Source of the DNA: Sordaria brevicollis
Lineage: Eukaryota > Ascomycota > Sordariomycetes > Sordariales > Sordariaceae
Direction: 5' to 3'
Assembly (NCBI GenBank): GCA_033439795.1
Contig: JAUTDP010000004.1
Span: forward strand, 2,790,001 to 2,854,000
Length of the DNA: 64,000 nt
In this document: piece by piece, positions 49,842-61,379 of the stretch
Layout of the letters: every line of letters begins with the position of its first letter
Numbering within the stretch: position 1 is the stretch's first letter
Notes under the pieces: generated by a model
Told to the model about the DNA's origin: nothing
The model's database searches: none
Seen by the model: only the letters and a program-made list of their open reading frames with translations
Made by a program: the position numbers and the translations under genes

Positions 49842-50099
49842 TGTAATTGCCTTTTTATATTCATATATACGGACCCTCTATATTTGAAAGTTTCGATATT
49901 TATAATATCGGTCCGTGCGTTCTTATTTTTTATTGTAATTACTATTTTATATTGAGAACGCCTAAAAAAGAGGTCTGAATTCACTATTAGATAATATGCG
50001 GTTACGGGTTTATAGATCGATAGGTTTGGCGTAAACAATCCTCAACCCCAAAATACCATAAAGGCTTTTAATAATATAAAATATATATTAGGAATAGCC

Positions 50100-52990
50100 T
50101 TATCGAGACGAATATAATAGTATAATTGGTTTTTTAATTCGGGCAAAATAGACCTCAATTATTAAAATATTTCGAAAAAAATTATAGGTTTTTATATTAT
50201 ATATTTATATTATACGGCAGCATTTTTCATCCTAACTTTTTAAAATTTTATAAGTATAACCGTAATAATATTTTAAACGCGTAGGGTTATTCTACCCTAA
50301 TAACGTCGCGTTATTATTTTTCTTTAATTTTTTATTCTTAATAAAATAATATTATAGATAATAATAACGCTCTTCTCGATATTTAACGCGTACTAGCGGT
50401 AATATAGAATATTATAGGCGGTAAATAACTTTGTAATAAATAAATTTAAATAATTGTACATTTGGTTATCGAATAGCTAAATACAATTTTAATAGTAATA
50501 ATTAAATATAGTAAAAGTATTATACTATATATTTTCTCGGTATTGTACGATAAAATTACGATTTAAATTATCCCCTTTACGAAATTAAAAGAGAATTAAC
50601 GTAACGATATTACTATTAGGGTTCTAAATTTACGGCCTATATAAATAAATAAAGACGTTATTCTTCGTATAAGTAAATACTTACCCCTTTTTTTTTTTAT
50701 AAAGTTAATTATAATATAGAATAGGAATATTTAGAATAAAATCCAATACGGCGATTATACTTATATCTTCTTCAATTTAGAATTAATAATTAGTATAAAG
50801 TTTAAAGCCGTATTAAAATCGCTAAAATTTTACGAAAAAATCGGATTATTTATAATCGACGAATTATATTATATATTAGAATAGCGTAATTTCCGTAAAG
50901 AATTCTAATATTTATATACTTTACGATTATTATTACCGAAAAGCATTCCTTAATTTAGTTATACAACTATACTAACCGGCGTTTATAAAGATTTTATTAT
51001 TAAAAAGGCTAATTTTAACTCTAAAAACCTCGAAATTATTAAAATATTTATTAATAGATTAGAAATTTCGATGATAATCTAATTATTATTATATAATTAT
51101 ATTAATAATTTCCGCCGCTTTTTCTTCCTTATTAAAGGTTTCGAACCTTTAATTCGATAGAATATTCTAAAAACGATCGTATATATCGATAATCGTAATA
51201 ATCTTTCGATAGTAAGAAATATTTTAATTAATTACTTATATAAAAATTATAATTTTAATAAGGAGTTTAGTTATAAAATTATTAAATTATATAATTCCTT
51301 AATCCGTTTAATAGATAAAAATATTATATATAAGGATTTCGCTACCGAAATTAGTACCGATTATCGTATATACTTAGTAATTATTTCTCTAAATATAAAT
51401 ATAGACCTACTTAATATTATTCGAATTATATAGTTTAATATACTTCCAATTCCTAATATCCCGGATATATAGTAGCGTTTTAAAAGAATAATACGAAAAT
51501 TAAAGGATAATAATATATAAAAAAAGGCTTATTTCTTTATATTATATTAGGTATTTAATTATTTTAATTTAAGTAAGAAATAACTTAAATAATTATAAAG
51601 ATAATAATAATTATAAAAATTTCGTTACTTATATACGCCTAATATACCGAATAAATTAATAAATATTATTATAATAGTAAATAAGGAGGAGAATTCGAAT
51701 ATAGATAATAATAATAATAAGAGTAATACCGGTAACGATTTTAATAATAAACCGTCGGTAAATATTGGAGAGTTCTATTTCTTATACGAGTTCGAATATA
51801 AGGTTAAATGGTCGAAATTTAATAATAAAATTCGTATTAAATATTAAAATTATAACCCGCTTTTTATAGAATTTTTCAACGCCCTATATTTTTATAAAGC
51901 GATCTTCGATTATTTTTAAGAATTTCTTAATAAAAATTTCGAATATAAGCGGCTAGTTCCTAATAGTATATATTATAATATATCCGGTTATATACTATTA
52001 TTTAAGAGGATTTTTATAATACCAAAGCGCGACCGGGATAAAGTATTTAATAAATTAATAATTAGAATATTAATGGATAAAATAATATCGTATATTAATA
52101 ATTAGTATAAAAAAAAGGTATAAGAATTTATCCTGGAAAATAGCCGTATATTCGAAATTACGTTAGAAATTTTAATACTAACCCGGTTTTAATATATAAT
52201 CGCACGTTTATTCGCCGACGATAATATATTTCGATAGAATAAAATATTACTTTTTTCGGACGTTAATAATTTAAAAAATAAATTACCTACTATACGATAA
52301 TAAGAATATAAAGAAGAGTATATCGATAATTTTATTGAATTTTGCCTTATATTAATTATTAAGGTTTATAAAAATTAGGAAAAAGAGTACCCTCGACTTC
52401 CGCTGCGCTAAGCCTAATTTCGATTACGTATTCGTTTTACTTCCCTTTTAATTAATATTCTATATTACGCTATTATTTTTATTATTCCCTAATTAGAAGC
52501 TCTTTAATTAGAAATTAAAAAACTTTTAATAATATTAGAGGTAATAATACCGGGGGAGTAAAAAGTAGAATAAGGTAATAATAATAATAATAATAATTAG
52601 AATAAAATTTAAAAGGGAGTAGAAATTGAAATGGATTTAGCCGAATATTAATATTAAGGTCCTTTAATACTACAACGGAAATTCGAAAAAACCGACCGGT
52701 TGCTTTATAATCTTACTAATTTATTATTAATTATTCTTCTCCGTAGCTTTATAATTAGTTTTATAATTGCCCTTAGAGATAAAGAAGGAGGAGAAGAGGA
52801 AAGATTAATTTCTCCTTTTATTAATTTGCTTATATAATTTAGTATATAAATAACCGTATTATATAATTTAAATTGGCGGATAATACTATTTTTACTAGTA
52901 ATTAAATCGCTAATTAAAAGTAAGAAGGGTAAAAGTAAAAAGAGGGAAAGTAATATACTAATCGCTAAATTACTTACTTATAAGAAATAA
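50100..52990 (+). pseudogene. RIP-inactivated RecQ-type SF2 helicase
   Basis: One plus-strand frame holds the helicase motifs in order, interrupted only by TAA/TAG. Seen in this frame: a Q-rich region before YSKSIILYI (about 50507-50530, decayed from a GKS P-loop); IIPFTKLKEN (about 50580, motif Ia-like); FYEKIGLFIIDELYYILE (about 50830-50880, DEAH-like motif II), followed at once by stop-RNFRKEF, the RecQ W-x-x-FR element; ISLNINIDLLNIIRII (about 51384-51432, motif V, from a GMGID-like original); and a QRF-type motif VI near 51475. Codon starts at 50510, 50855, 51383, 51947 and 52385 are all in the same phase, so there have been substitutions but no frameshifts. RecQ-like helicases of this sort occur in fungal subtelomeric (TLH) and other repeated elements. 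Ends are approximate. Confidence 0.7.
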
Positions 52991-53089
52991 AAATATATAT
53001 AATAATAGATTTATATATATAATTAATAGAATATTTATACGCTTCCTTTAATAATTTTTTCGTTTATTCCGAAAAATTCCGAAAAACTC

Positions 53090-55760
53090 CGAAATATCTA
53101 TTTATAATAATATTTATCTCTAATAAAGTAATATACCCTATTTAATCCTCATCTTCGTTATAAATATCTTTAACGTTATTAATATTTAAACTTTATAAAT
53201 TATTTACTTTTTTATTATATAAACGCCCGCCTTCCTCGCTATAATTAATAATATTATTTTAAATCGAGAATTTAGTAATATTAGGAAAATATTTCTAATT
53301 AGTAATATCCGTCGGAAAGGGGATAATTTCATTTTATTCTATTAGCTTTTCTATTAAATTCTATTGCCCTAGAAAATAAATATCTAGAATATTAAAAACA
53401 TTTACTTATCTTTCAACTCCTTCGCTAGATACGCCGCTAGTTAGTACTAGCTTCCGCTTAGTTATACTATCCTTATATAATTTAAGGGTATAAAAAATAA
53501 TATTAGTAAAGGGATTACTAATAGTATAAATTCCTTTAATAATATATCCCTATAAATTTTCTACCCCTTTACGAATAATAATAAAGACGTTAAAATTAAA
53601 GGCTAATTGTATAAATGTAATTTCGATATTATAAGTAGAATTTTTATTATTTTTAATATCAACCGCGTATACCCTATTTTAATATTCTAATATAAAATTA
53701 ATAGGTTTATATTTATTATTAATAATAATAGATTGTATTAAATTATTTTTAAAGATAGTATTATAAAGGTTATTATCCGTAATATTTTTATAAAGGAATT
53801 ATATAAAGTATAATATTTTTAGGCTATAATTCTACGATTTACCTTTATAAAAAATAATAGGTAGAATAGGGATAATATTTCGAAGAAAGTTATAATCGCC
53901 GGTATAAATTACTTTATAAATCGATAATAGAATCGAAACTATTTATATTAATCGATAATAGTTTCGAAATTCGATATCGATATTTTTCTTTACCCCTAAG
54001 GCTAAAATAAGTCCTATTTCCGAAATAAGTCTATTAATATTAATATTAATATTAATATTAATATTAACGTTAATATTAACGTTAATATCGATATCGATAT
54101 TAATATCGATATTATTATTTAAATACTCTCTAATCTAACCGTATATAGAAAATACTATATCCTAAATACGATTTAGTATCTCCTTTAAAATATCCTTACC
54201 CTCCTCTTCCTCTTCTTCTAATAGAATCTTTATTATAAATTTAACGCTATCGATATTTAAATTATTAAAACCTTTATACTTAATAAATTTAATAATAAAA
54301 AAAGTAAGGATTTTAACCGTAAATCTATATATAATAAAAAATATAGTTTAATAATACTTAATCTTTTCCTTTTTAATATTCTTTAAACGTTAAAAGAAAA
54401 AAACATTAAAAGATATTATAGCCGTCGAAAAAGTAATATCTTTTCTAATATCCTAAAAATAATAGAATAATATTTCGATAAAATTAATTTCGATATAGAA
54501 GAATATAAGGATAGGAAATATCTATTTCTTCTATTCCTATTATTCGCTAGCCTCGATTTTATAATATTAAATACGTTTAATAAAGGATATAGTCTTTTAA
54601 TTACTATAAATTAAAATTAATCGGGAAATTAATTCGGTTTTATCAAAGGTAAAGCGGTTATTCTATAATTCCTCGTAAATTTAATAAATACCCTTAAATT
54701 TACCCTCATCCTCGTAAATAATATTAATTTAAAAATTTAGCGAATTTTTATATTTAACCTATTTAACAATAGGAAATACCGGAAGCTTATTACTTTTAAT
54801 TAATCGAATAGTAATAATATTATTTATTATACGAAGAAATAAAGACTTAATAATAAAGTCTAAAAGCCATCGAATAATAATATTAATACTTTTACGCCTT
54901 AATAATAAATACTTAGCGACTATTTTACCAGTGAATTTTTTAGTACGGTTAAAAGAAGACTATTAAAGAAGATTATAAAACGATAAATATTATATTAAAC
55001 TAATTATAATTAAATTAATTATTTAATCCTATTTTCTACTAACTAGCTTTCAAACCGTATCTTTATAATTAAAATTATTATATATAATAATATTATTAAG
55101 GTTATAAGCAATATATTTAAAATTACGTTTTATTTAATTTATTATAAGGTTAAAAAGCCGATTTAGTATCGTATACAATGATATAATGCCTATACTAAAT
55201 AATATTTAAATAACCCTTCGTAATATTTTAATTACTATTAAGTAAAGGCTAAGAATACAACGAAGAAAGTTATTTTTTATTTCAATAAATTCAATTATTA
55301 CAATAATAATAATAAGGATAATGCAGTTATAATACTCCTTATTAATAATTGTATTATCCTCCTTAATAATAATATTAATAGGCTTAAACCGGTTAATTAT
55401 AAATTAGGAGAATATAATAACTAAAGTGGGAATAGTCTTTTTAAAGTTCGGTTATATTTTCGTAAGAGAATTCTTTAATTAAAACGAATTATTTAATTAT
55501 AAAATAATAGCCGTTCTTTTACCCCGGTAAATTTTATTTACGTCGAATTAACTAAAAGAAAGTTTATTAAATAGAGCCTACATTTTTTTACGAATAACGA
55601 AGGTATGAAAATTTGGTCCCGGTTTATTAATTAATATATTAAGGTTATAATTATTAAAAACTTCGTTAAATTCGTTATTTTCGTCGAATAAATTAATAAA
55701 ATCTATACTTCTTCTAAAGTTTTATAATTATTTAATTATAAAAACTTTTATATTAAATTA
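53090..55760 (-). pseudogene. RIP-inactivated DUF6589-like protein
   Basis: A minus-strand frame of roughly 890 codons is interrupted only by TAA/TAG. Readable blocks include INKPGPNFHTF (around 55605), YNNFNYKDTV (around 55055-55083) followed by a segment like VNLTTA, DITFSTA (around 54420), and YTGDYNFLRNIIPIL with a following NY-rich segment (around 53830-53905). Codon positions at 55605, 55053, 54420 and 53895 share one phase. The Y(D/N)NFN(Y/F)KD block and the GDY...LP...F...NY block match what I know of the DUF6589 family, a large fungal family of unknown function that is often repeated in genomes. Identification is from memory of family patterns and is weaker than the helicase call. 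Confidence 0.5.
54033..54117 (-). repeat. Decayed hexanucleotide tract (alternating Asp/Asn-Ile/Val codons)
   Basis: A run of AATATT, AACGTT and GATATC hexamers, in the frame of the DUF6589-like ghost, encoding a string of alternating Asp or Asn and Ile or Val. It directly follows an acidic Glu-rich stretch. It looks like a GA(C/T)GT(C/T)-type coding microsatellite blurred by RIP. Confidence 0.7.
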
Positions 55761-56330
55761 TATAAGCGGAGAATTAACATTTTTATTAATCCTTAATATT
55801 TTAGCGGAACGGTTAATATACTTTAAGCGAAGGCATTTCTAGAGCTTTTTAATTTCCCGGATAATTTTATAATTTTCGTTTTCTTTATTAGTATTGCGTT
55901 AATCGTTTGGGTCTTATTAATTAGAAGTACGGCGGGCTAAACTATTATAAATTAAATTATTACGAATTCGATTAAATTTACGAATTCAACCCGTTAGAAT
56001 ATTAATAAAAGTAGGGGAAATAGTAGGCGGAGATCCTACGGGAATTTTAAAAATACCGGGTTATTGAAAATTGTTTAATCGTAATAACCGTCGCTTTTAA
56101 GGGGCGTCGCCTTATACGTCGGCTATGGTCGCGATTTAGGATCCTTATTTCTAAGGTCGCCGTTAATATTAAAGATTTAAAAATAGTACCGTTGGATAGA
56201 ACTAGTTTACGCGATTCCAAATTTATTAAAAGTATTGTAATACGACGTATTATTATTAAATTATAGTATTGACGTTAATTTGCTTAGTGTGTTTGAAAAC
56301 CCGTATACGGTTCTGGTCGAATCTTGCACT

Positions 56331-57230
56331 CAAACCTCTTTGAGCGGAGTGTACAATATTACCCAGATTAGAAATAAAAAATTAATTTATCGATAAAATA
56401 AAAAAAAACGTGTATTGGCTGTAAAACGTCCGTGCACGAGAGCTCAAGGAAGGAAGGTCTGAGCGCTGAGATAATTTCGACATTTGTTTCTTCTAGACCC
56501 TTGGATTTGCTGCCCGCTTGCCTCTGGGTACCTACCGCCGACCACACGTGTGATAGATACCCCTTCCTTCCTTCTGCGTGGTCTTTCCAAGCATCCCGCT
56601 CGACGTTGACGATACAATACGGGACGGCGGCGACAACAAGTTAACTGCGGATACCCCTTTCAGCCCCCTTTTTGCACATTCTGCACGCACATTTACATTA
56701 TTCCCCCCCTTTGCATACTGTTAAGTTGTTAGCTTCAGGTTGTTGTTCTTTGCTATCGCTGCGGCCCAAAGGGGTTCAGTTACCTAACGAAACGTTAACG
56801 TGCCTCGGCGGGCGAGTAGTGTGTCACATTGAAGCCCACCTGCACACCTTTTGCCTTTCTTACTTTACGAACTGCACACCGCACCCGCAGCCGCGAACTG
56901 CACCACGCACACCACGACCACCGCTTCACGAACGGACCGCGGAGGAGGGAAACGACGACGAGAACACCGCGCAAAGCCGGACCTCGCGACTAATTTTGTG
57001 ATATTCGGATCCATCTTTTCGGAGAGACACCTGGACCCCGACTCTGACTGAGACCCTGCCACCCTTCTTCCCTCTCTTTGCTGCAGGCGGCCGGGCTCCT
57101 TGTCCATCTCCCCCTCACCACCTTTACCTCCCCTCCCCCCCTCACTCCACCACCAGTCCTCCTCGACAACAAACGGCCGCGCCGCCTTTCATGACAGTGC
57201 GCTGCCCGGCGCTGCAAGGGAATCGCCAAA
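56331..57230. other. Kinesin promoter and leader
   Basis: Normal base composition returns here. The last 170 bases before the kinesin ATG are CT-rich, typical of a Neurospora 5' leader. Short frames here have no recognisable domain. CACTCAAACCTCTTTGAG, a small hairpin, lies at the boundary near 56318-56345. Confidence 0.5.
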
Positions 57231-60200
57231 ATGTCGTCAAGTGCGAATAGTATCAAGGTCGTGGCTCGATTTAGGCCCCAGAACAGGGTCGAAATCGAGT
57301 CTGGCGGCCAGCCCATCGTCTCCTTCCAGGGCCCGGATACCTGTACCGTCGATGTGAGCACTTCTTCCACCCCCTTAGTTTCCTATCTACCTGGCGAACA
57401 ATGCCCTTGTGCCTATTTGGCCACCTATTTGGCCATGCCTTTACGCGCTTTGTCTGAACGGAGTCGAAATCGCAGTAGCTAACCCATCTGTTCCTTGACC
57501 GCAGTCGAAAGAAGCGCAGGGTTCCTTCACCTTTGATCGGGTGTTTGACATGTCATGCAAGCAATCCGACATTTTCGATTTCTCGATTAAGCCCACCGTC
57601 GACGATATTCTCAATGGCTACAACGGTACCGTCTTCGCCTACGGCCAGACCGGTGCCGGTAAATCTTATACCATGATGGGTACTAGTATAGACGACCCCG
57701 AGGGCCGTGGTGTTATTCCAAGAATCGTCGAGCAGATCTTTGCCAGCATTCTGTCCAGCGCAGCAAACATCGAGTATACCGTCCGGGTCAGCTATATGGA
57801 AATCTACATGGAGAAGATCCGCGATCTTTTGGCGCCGCAAAACGACAACCTGCCAGTCCACGAAGAAAAGAACCGCGGTGTCTACGTCAAGGGTCTGCTT
57901 GAGATCTACGTCTCGAGCGTCCAGGAAGTATACGAAGTCATGCGCAGGGGTGGCAACGCAAGAGCTGTGGCTGCCACCAACATGAACCAGGAGTCTTCGC
58001 GCTCGCACTCTATCTTCGTCATTACCATCACCCAGAAGAACGTCGAGACCGGCTCGGCCAAGAGCGGTCAGCTTTTCTTGGTCGATCTGGCTGGTTCTGA
58101 AAAGGTCGGCAAGACTGGCGCCAGTGGCCAGACGTTGGAGGAAGCAAAGAAGATCAACAAGAGTTTGAGTGCTCTTGGTATGGTCATCAATGCCCTGACA
58201 GACGGCAAATCCTCGCACGTTCCTTACAGAGACTCGAAGCTCACCCGCATTCTGCAAGAATCCTTGGGTGGTAACAGTCGAACAACGCTCATTATCAACT
58301 GTTCGCCCAGCAGTTACAACGATGCCGAAACGCTAAGTACACTACGCTTCGGTATGAGAGCAAAGTCGATCAAGAACAAGGCCAAAGTCAACGCCGAACT
58401 CAGCCCGGCCGAGCTCAAGCAGATGCTTGCCAAGGCCAAGACCCAGATCACGTCCTTCGAGAACTACATCGTCAACCTGGAAAGCGAAGTGCAAGTGTGG
58501 CGTGCTGGCGACACGGTACCCAAGGAGAAATGGGTACCGCCTCTGGAACTTGCTATTGTCCCTTCAAAATCATCAGCCGCAACAACAGCCCGCCCTTCAA
58601 CACCATCACGGTTACTGCCTGAAAACCGGGCCGAGACCCCTGCCATCTCGGACCGCGCTGGAACCCCCAGCTTGCCCTTGGACAAGGATGAACGCGAGGA
58701 ATTCTTGCGTCGCGAGAACGAGCTGCAAGACCAGATCGCGGAGAAGGAAAGTCTTGCAGCCTCCGCCGAAAGGCAACTACGGGAAACCAAGGAGGAACTT
58801 ATCGCTCTCAAGGACCATGACAGCAAGCTTGGAAAGGAGAACGAGAGGTTGATCAGCGAATCTAACGAGTTCAAGATGCAGCTGGAGAGGCTAGCCTTTG
58901 AGAACAAGGAGGCTCAAATCACCATCGACGGCCTCAAGGATGCCAACTCAGAACTCACGGCCGAACTTGATGAGGTCAAGCAGCAGATGCTCGATATGAA
59001 GATGAGCGCCAAGGAGACGAGCGCCGTGCTGGACGAGAAGGAGAAGAAGAAGGCAGAGAAGATGGCCAAGATGATGGCTGGCTTCGACCTTTCCGGCGAC
59101 GTTTTCAGCGATAACGAGCGGGCAGTTGCCGATGCGATCGCGCAATTAGATGCGCTCTTCGAGATCAGCTCTGCTGGTGACGCCATTCCTCCCGAGGATC
59201 TTAAGGCACTTAGGGAGAAGCTCGTGGAGACCCAGGGCTTTGTGCGCCAGGCTGAGCTGTCGAGCTTCAGCGCCGCCTCGAGCGATGCGGAAGCTCGCAA
59301 GCGGGCCGAGCTGGAGTCCCGCCTCGAGGCTCTTCAGCAGGAGCACGAGGACCTCTTGTCTCGCAACCTCACCGAGGCTGACAAGGAAGAGGTCAAGGCC
59401 CTCTTGGCCAAGTCCCTCTCGGACAAGTCGGCTGTCCAGGTTGAGCTTGTTGAGCAGCTCAAGGCTGATATTGCCCTGAAGAACTCCGAGACGGAGCATC
59501 TCAAGGCTTTGGTCGACGACCTTCAGCGCCGCGTCAAGGCCGGCGGTGCCGGAGTTGCCATGGCCAACGGCAAGACTGTCCAGCAGCAGCTGGCCGAGTT
59601 CGACGTAATGAAGAAGAGCTTGATGCGCGACTTGCAGAACCGCTGCGAGCGCGTGGTCGAGCTGGAGATCTCCCTCGACGAGACGCGCGAGCAGTATAAC
59701 AACGTGCTCCGCAGCAGCAACAACCGCGCTCAGCAGAAGAAGATGGCTTTCCTCGAGCGCAACCTCGAGCAGCTGACGCAAGTCCAGCGTCAGCTCGTGG
59801 AGCAAAACTCTGCCCTCAAGAAGGAGGTGGCGATCGCCGAGCGCAAATTGATGGCTAGAAATGAGCGGATTCAGAGCCTCGAGAGCCTGCTCCAGGAGAG
59901 CCAGGAGAAGATGGCCCAGGCGAATCACAAGTATGTGTTTACCCCTCTGTTGTTGCTTCATGCCCTCATTATCATCAGTATCAGCGCTAACCTTCCGTCT
60001 TCCTTTTGCACTAGGTTCGAGGTGCAACTTGCCGCCGTCAAGGACCGGCTCGAGGCCGCGAAGGCCGGCAGCACGCGCGGGCTCGGCACCGACGCCGGCC
60101 TCGGCGGGTTCAGCATCGGCAGCAGGATCGCTAAGCCGCTCCGTGGTGGTGGCGACGCCGTTGGCCCTGGTGCTGCCACGGCTACGAACCCTACCATTGC

Positions 60201-60261
60201 CACTCTGCAGCAGAACCCGCCCGAGAATAAGAGATCGAGTTGGTTCTTCCAGAAGTCGTAA
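57231..60261 (+). CDS. nkin: Conventional kinesin (kinesin-1) heavy chain
   Basis: Plus-end-directed microtubule motor for vesicle and organelle transport in hyphae. Exons 57231-57353, 57505-59930 and 60015-60261 (introns 151 and 84 nt) give 931 residues. The motor domain comes first: P-loop GQTGAGKS (88-95), switch I NQESSRSH, switch II DLAGSEKV, and the YRDSKLTRIL element. A neck and long coiled-coil stalk follow (heptads from about residue 420). The tail contains GSRIAKPLRG, the IAK autoinhibition motif, and ends in a Pro/Ser-rich segment. Fungal kinesin-1 works without light chains. The sequence closely matches Neurospora NKin as I remember it, with small differences that could mean another Neurospora species. 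It sits immediately right of the RIP block. Confidence 0.97.
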
Positions 60262-61379
60262 GGAACATGGAATAGAAGACCATAGATGATTTTTTTGTTA
60301 TTTTAACGGGTTATGAACGGGGTGTTCTGTTTGCATAGAGAGAAAGAGCAAAGAGTGGCTACAAAACAACGAAGAAGTGGATACCTACATAACAGCCAAA
60401 CATATCAAGAAAGAAAACATACACACGCACACACAAAGGTAAAGAAACTTGTCACGTCACGAATGGAACGAAATGGTTATGTCGTTGGATGGATGGGTGG
60501 GTGGGTGGATATACGGGCTGGGAAGGAAGTGAAGTTGTGAAGAGGAAAGATAGGAAAGGGAAGGGAAGAAGCAAGCATTTAGATCTACTTAGTAGAATTA
60601 GTGTTGTTGAGAGAGAAGTAGCCCGCTTGTGTTGTCGTTGTTGTTTATGAAGTCAGTCAGTTTTACATATAGGTAGTTGGTTCATTACGAACTTCTGCAG
60701 CGGATGATCATGAATGTATGAAATGCGACGATTACGGCTAGATATATCGTGTTTTGTTTGCTTGAGAAATATAGCATGATGGAACTGGGAACAAAGTACC
60801 TAGGGATCTTTTGAACATATATATTCTGTTAACCAGTTCTTGGCCATTTGTTGTATCATTGGGGATAAACACGATTCCAGTGTTGACGGATGCTTTCAAG
60901 GAGTACCAGGTGTATTATGTTCTAACTAGCGTGTCATATCTCTAGGGTTTTCCTCTGATATGCATGTCCGATGCCTTTTCTTCCCAAACAAAGCAATAAT
61001 ATGCTCAAGAGAATAGCCGTATCCAAGTTCAAGTTACAAAGTTCATGGCAAATAGAGAGATACCCGGCAGCAGATAGAATAGCTCGATACTGATTACGTA
61101 CTAGTAGATTGGTATAACAGTAAATACAAAGCCTTTTCTTTCTTCATCAAACAACTCTTCGTCACCATCATCAAATTTTTCTCATGCTCTGGCCGTTCAC
61201 TCCTTTAGTTCAACACCAAATCGTCCAGCACCCAGCCGAAAAAGAACAAGACCTCATGGAACGCCCTTCCTAGTAGAGGTCGCGTCCCGCCAGTGCGCCA
61301 AAATGCGCCATCCCAAGAAAAAATAAAGACACAGAGCATAAAAAAGACAGCATTAAATCAAGAAAATCGCTGGAAATCT
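60262..61379. other. Convergent intergenic region
   Basis: Holds the 3' UTRs of the kinesin (+) and the surface protein gene (-). Short simple repeats occur (CA-rich at about 60420, TGGG-type at about 60490-60513). No gene seen. Confidence 0.55.

Larger units (their letters stand above)
49842..56330. mobile_element. RIP-degraded repeated element (AT-rich block)
   Basis: About 6.5 kb of extremely AT-rich DNA with sharp edges against normal flanks. TpA is abundant, CpA and TpG are rare, and CpG is retained. This is the pattern left by repeat-induced point mutation, which only acts on duplicated DNA, so this was once a multicopy element. No intact gene remains. Two long frames can still be followed if TAA/TAG stops (decayed CAA, CAG, CGA or TGG) are read through: a helicase-like frame on + and a DUF6589-like frame on -, converging near 53.0 kb. 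I found no long terminal repeats, reverse transcriptase or integrase. Edges are estimated from composition. Confidence 0.85.

Noticed and set aside
49842..56330. Interpretation as centromere, mitochondrial insert or LTR retrotransposon
   Set aside because: Too short and unique for a centromere call; the reading frames and retained CpG with CpA loss fit RIP of nuclear repeats; no long terminal repeats, reverse transcriptase or integrase motifs were found.
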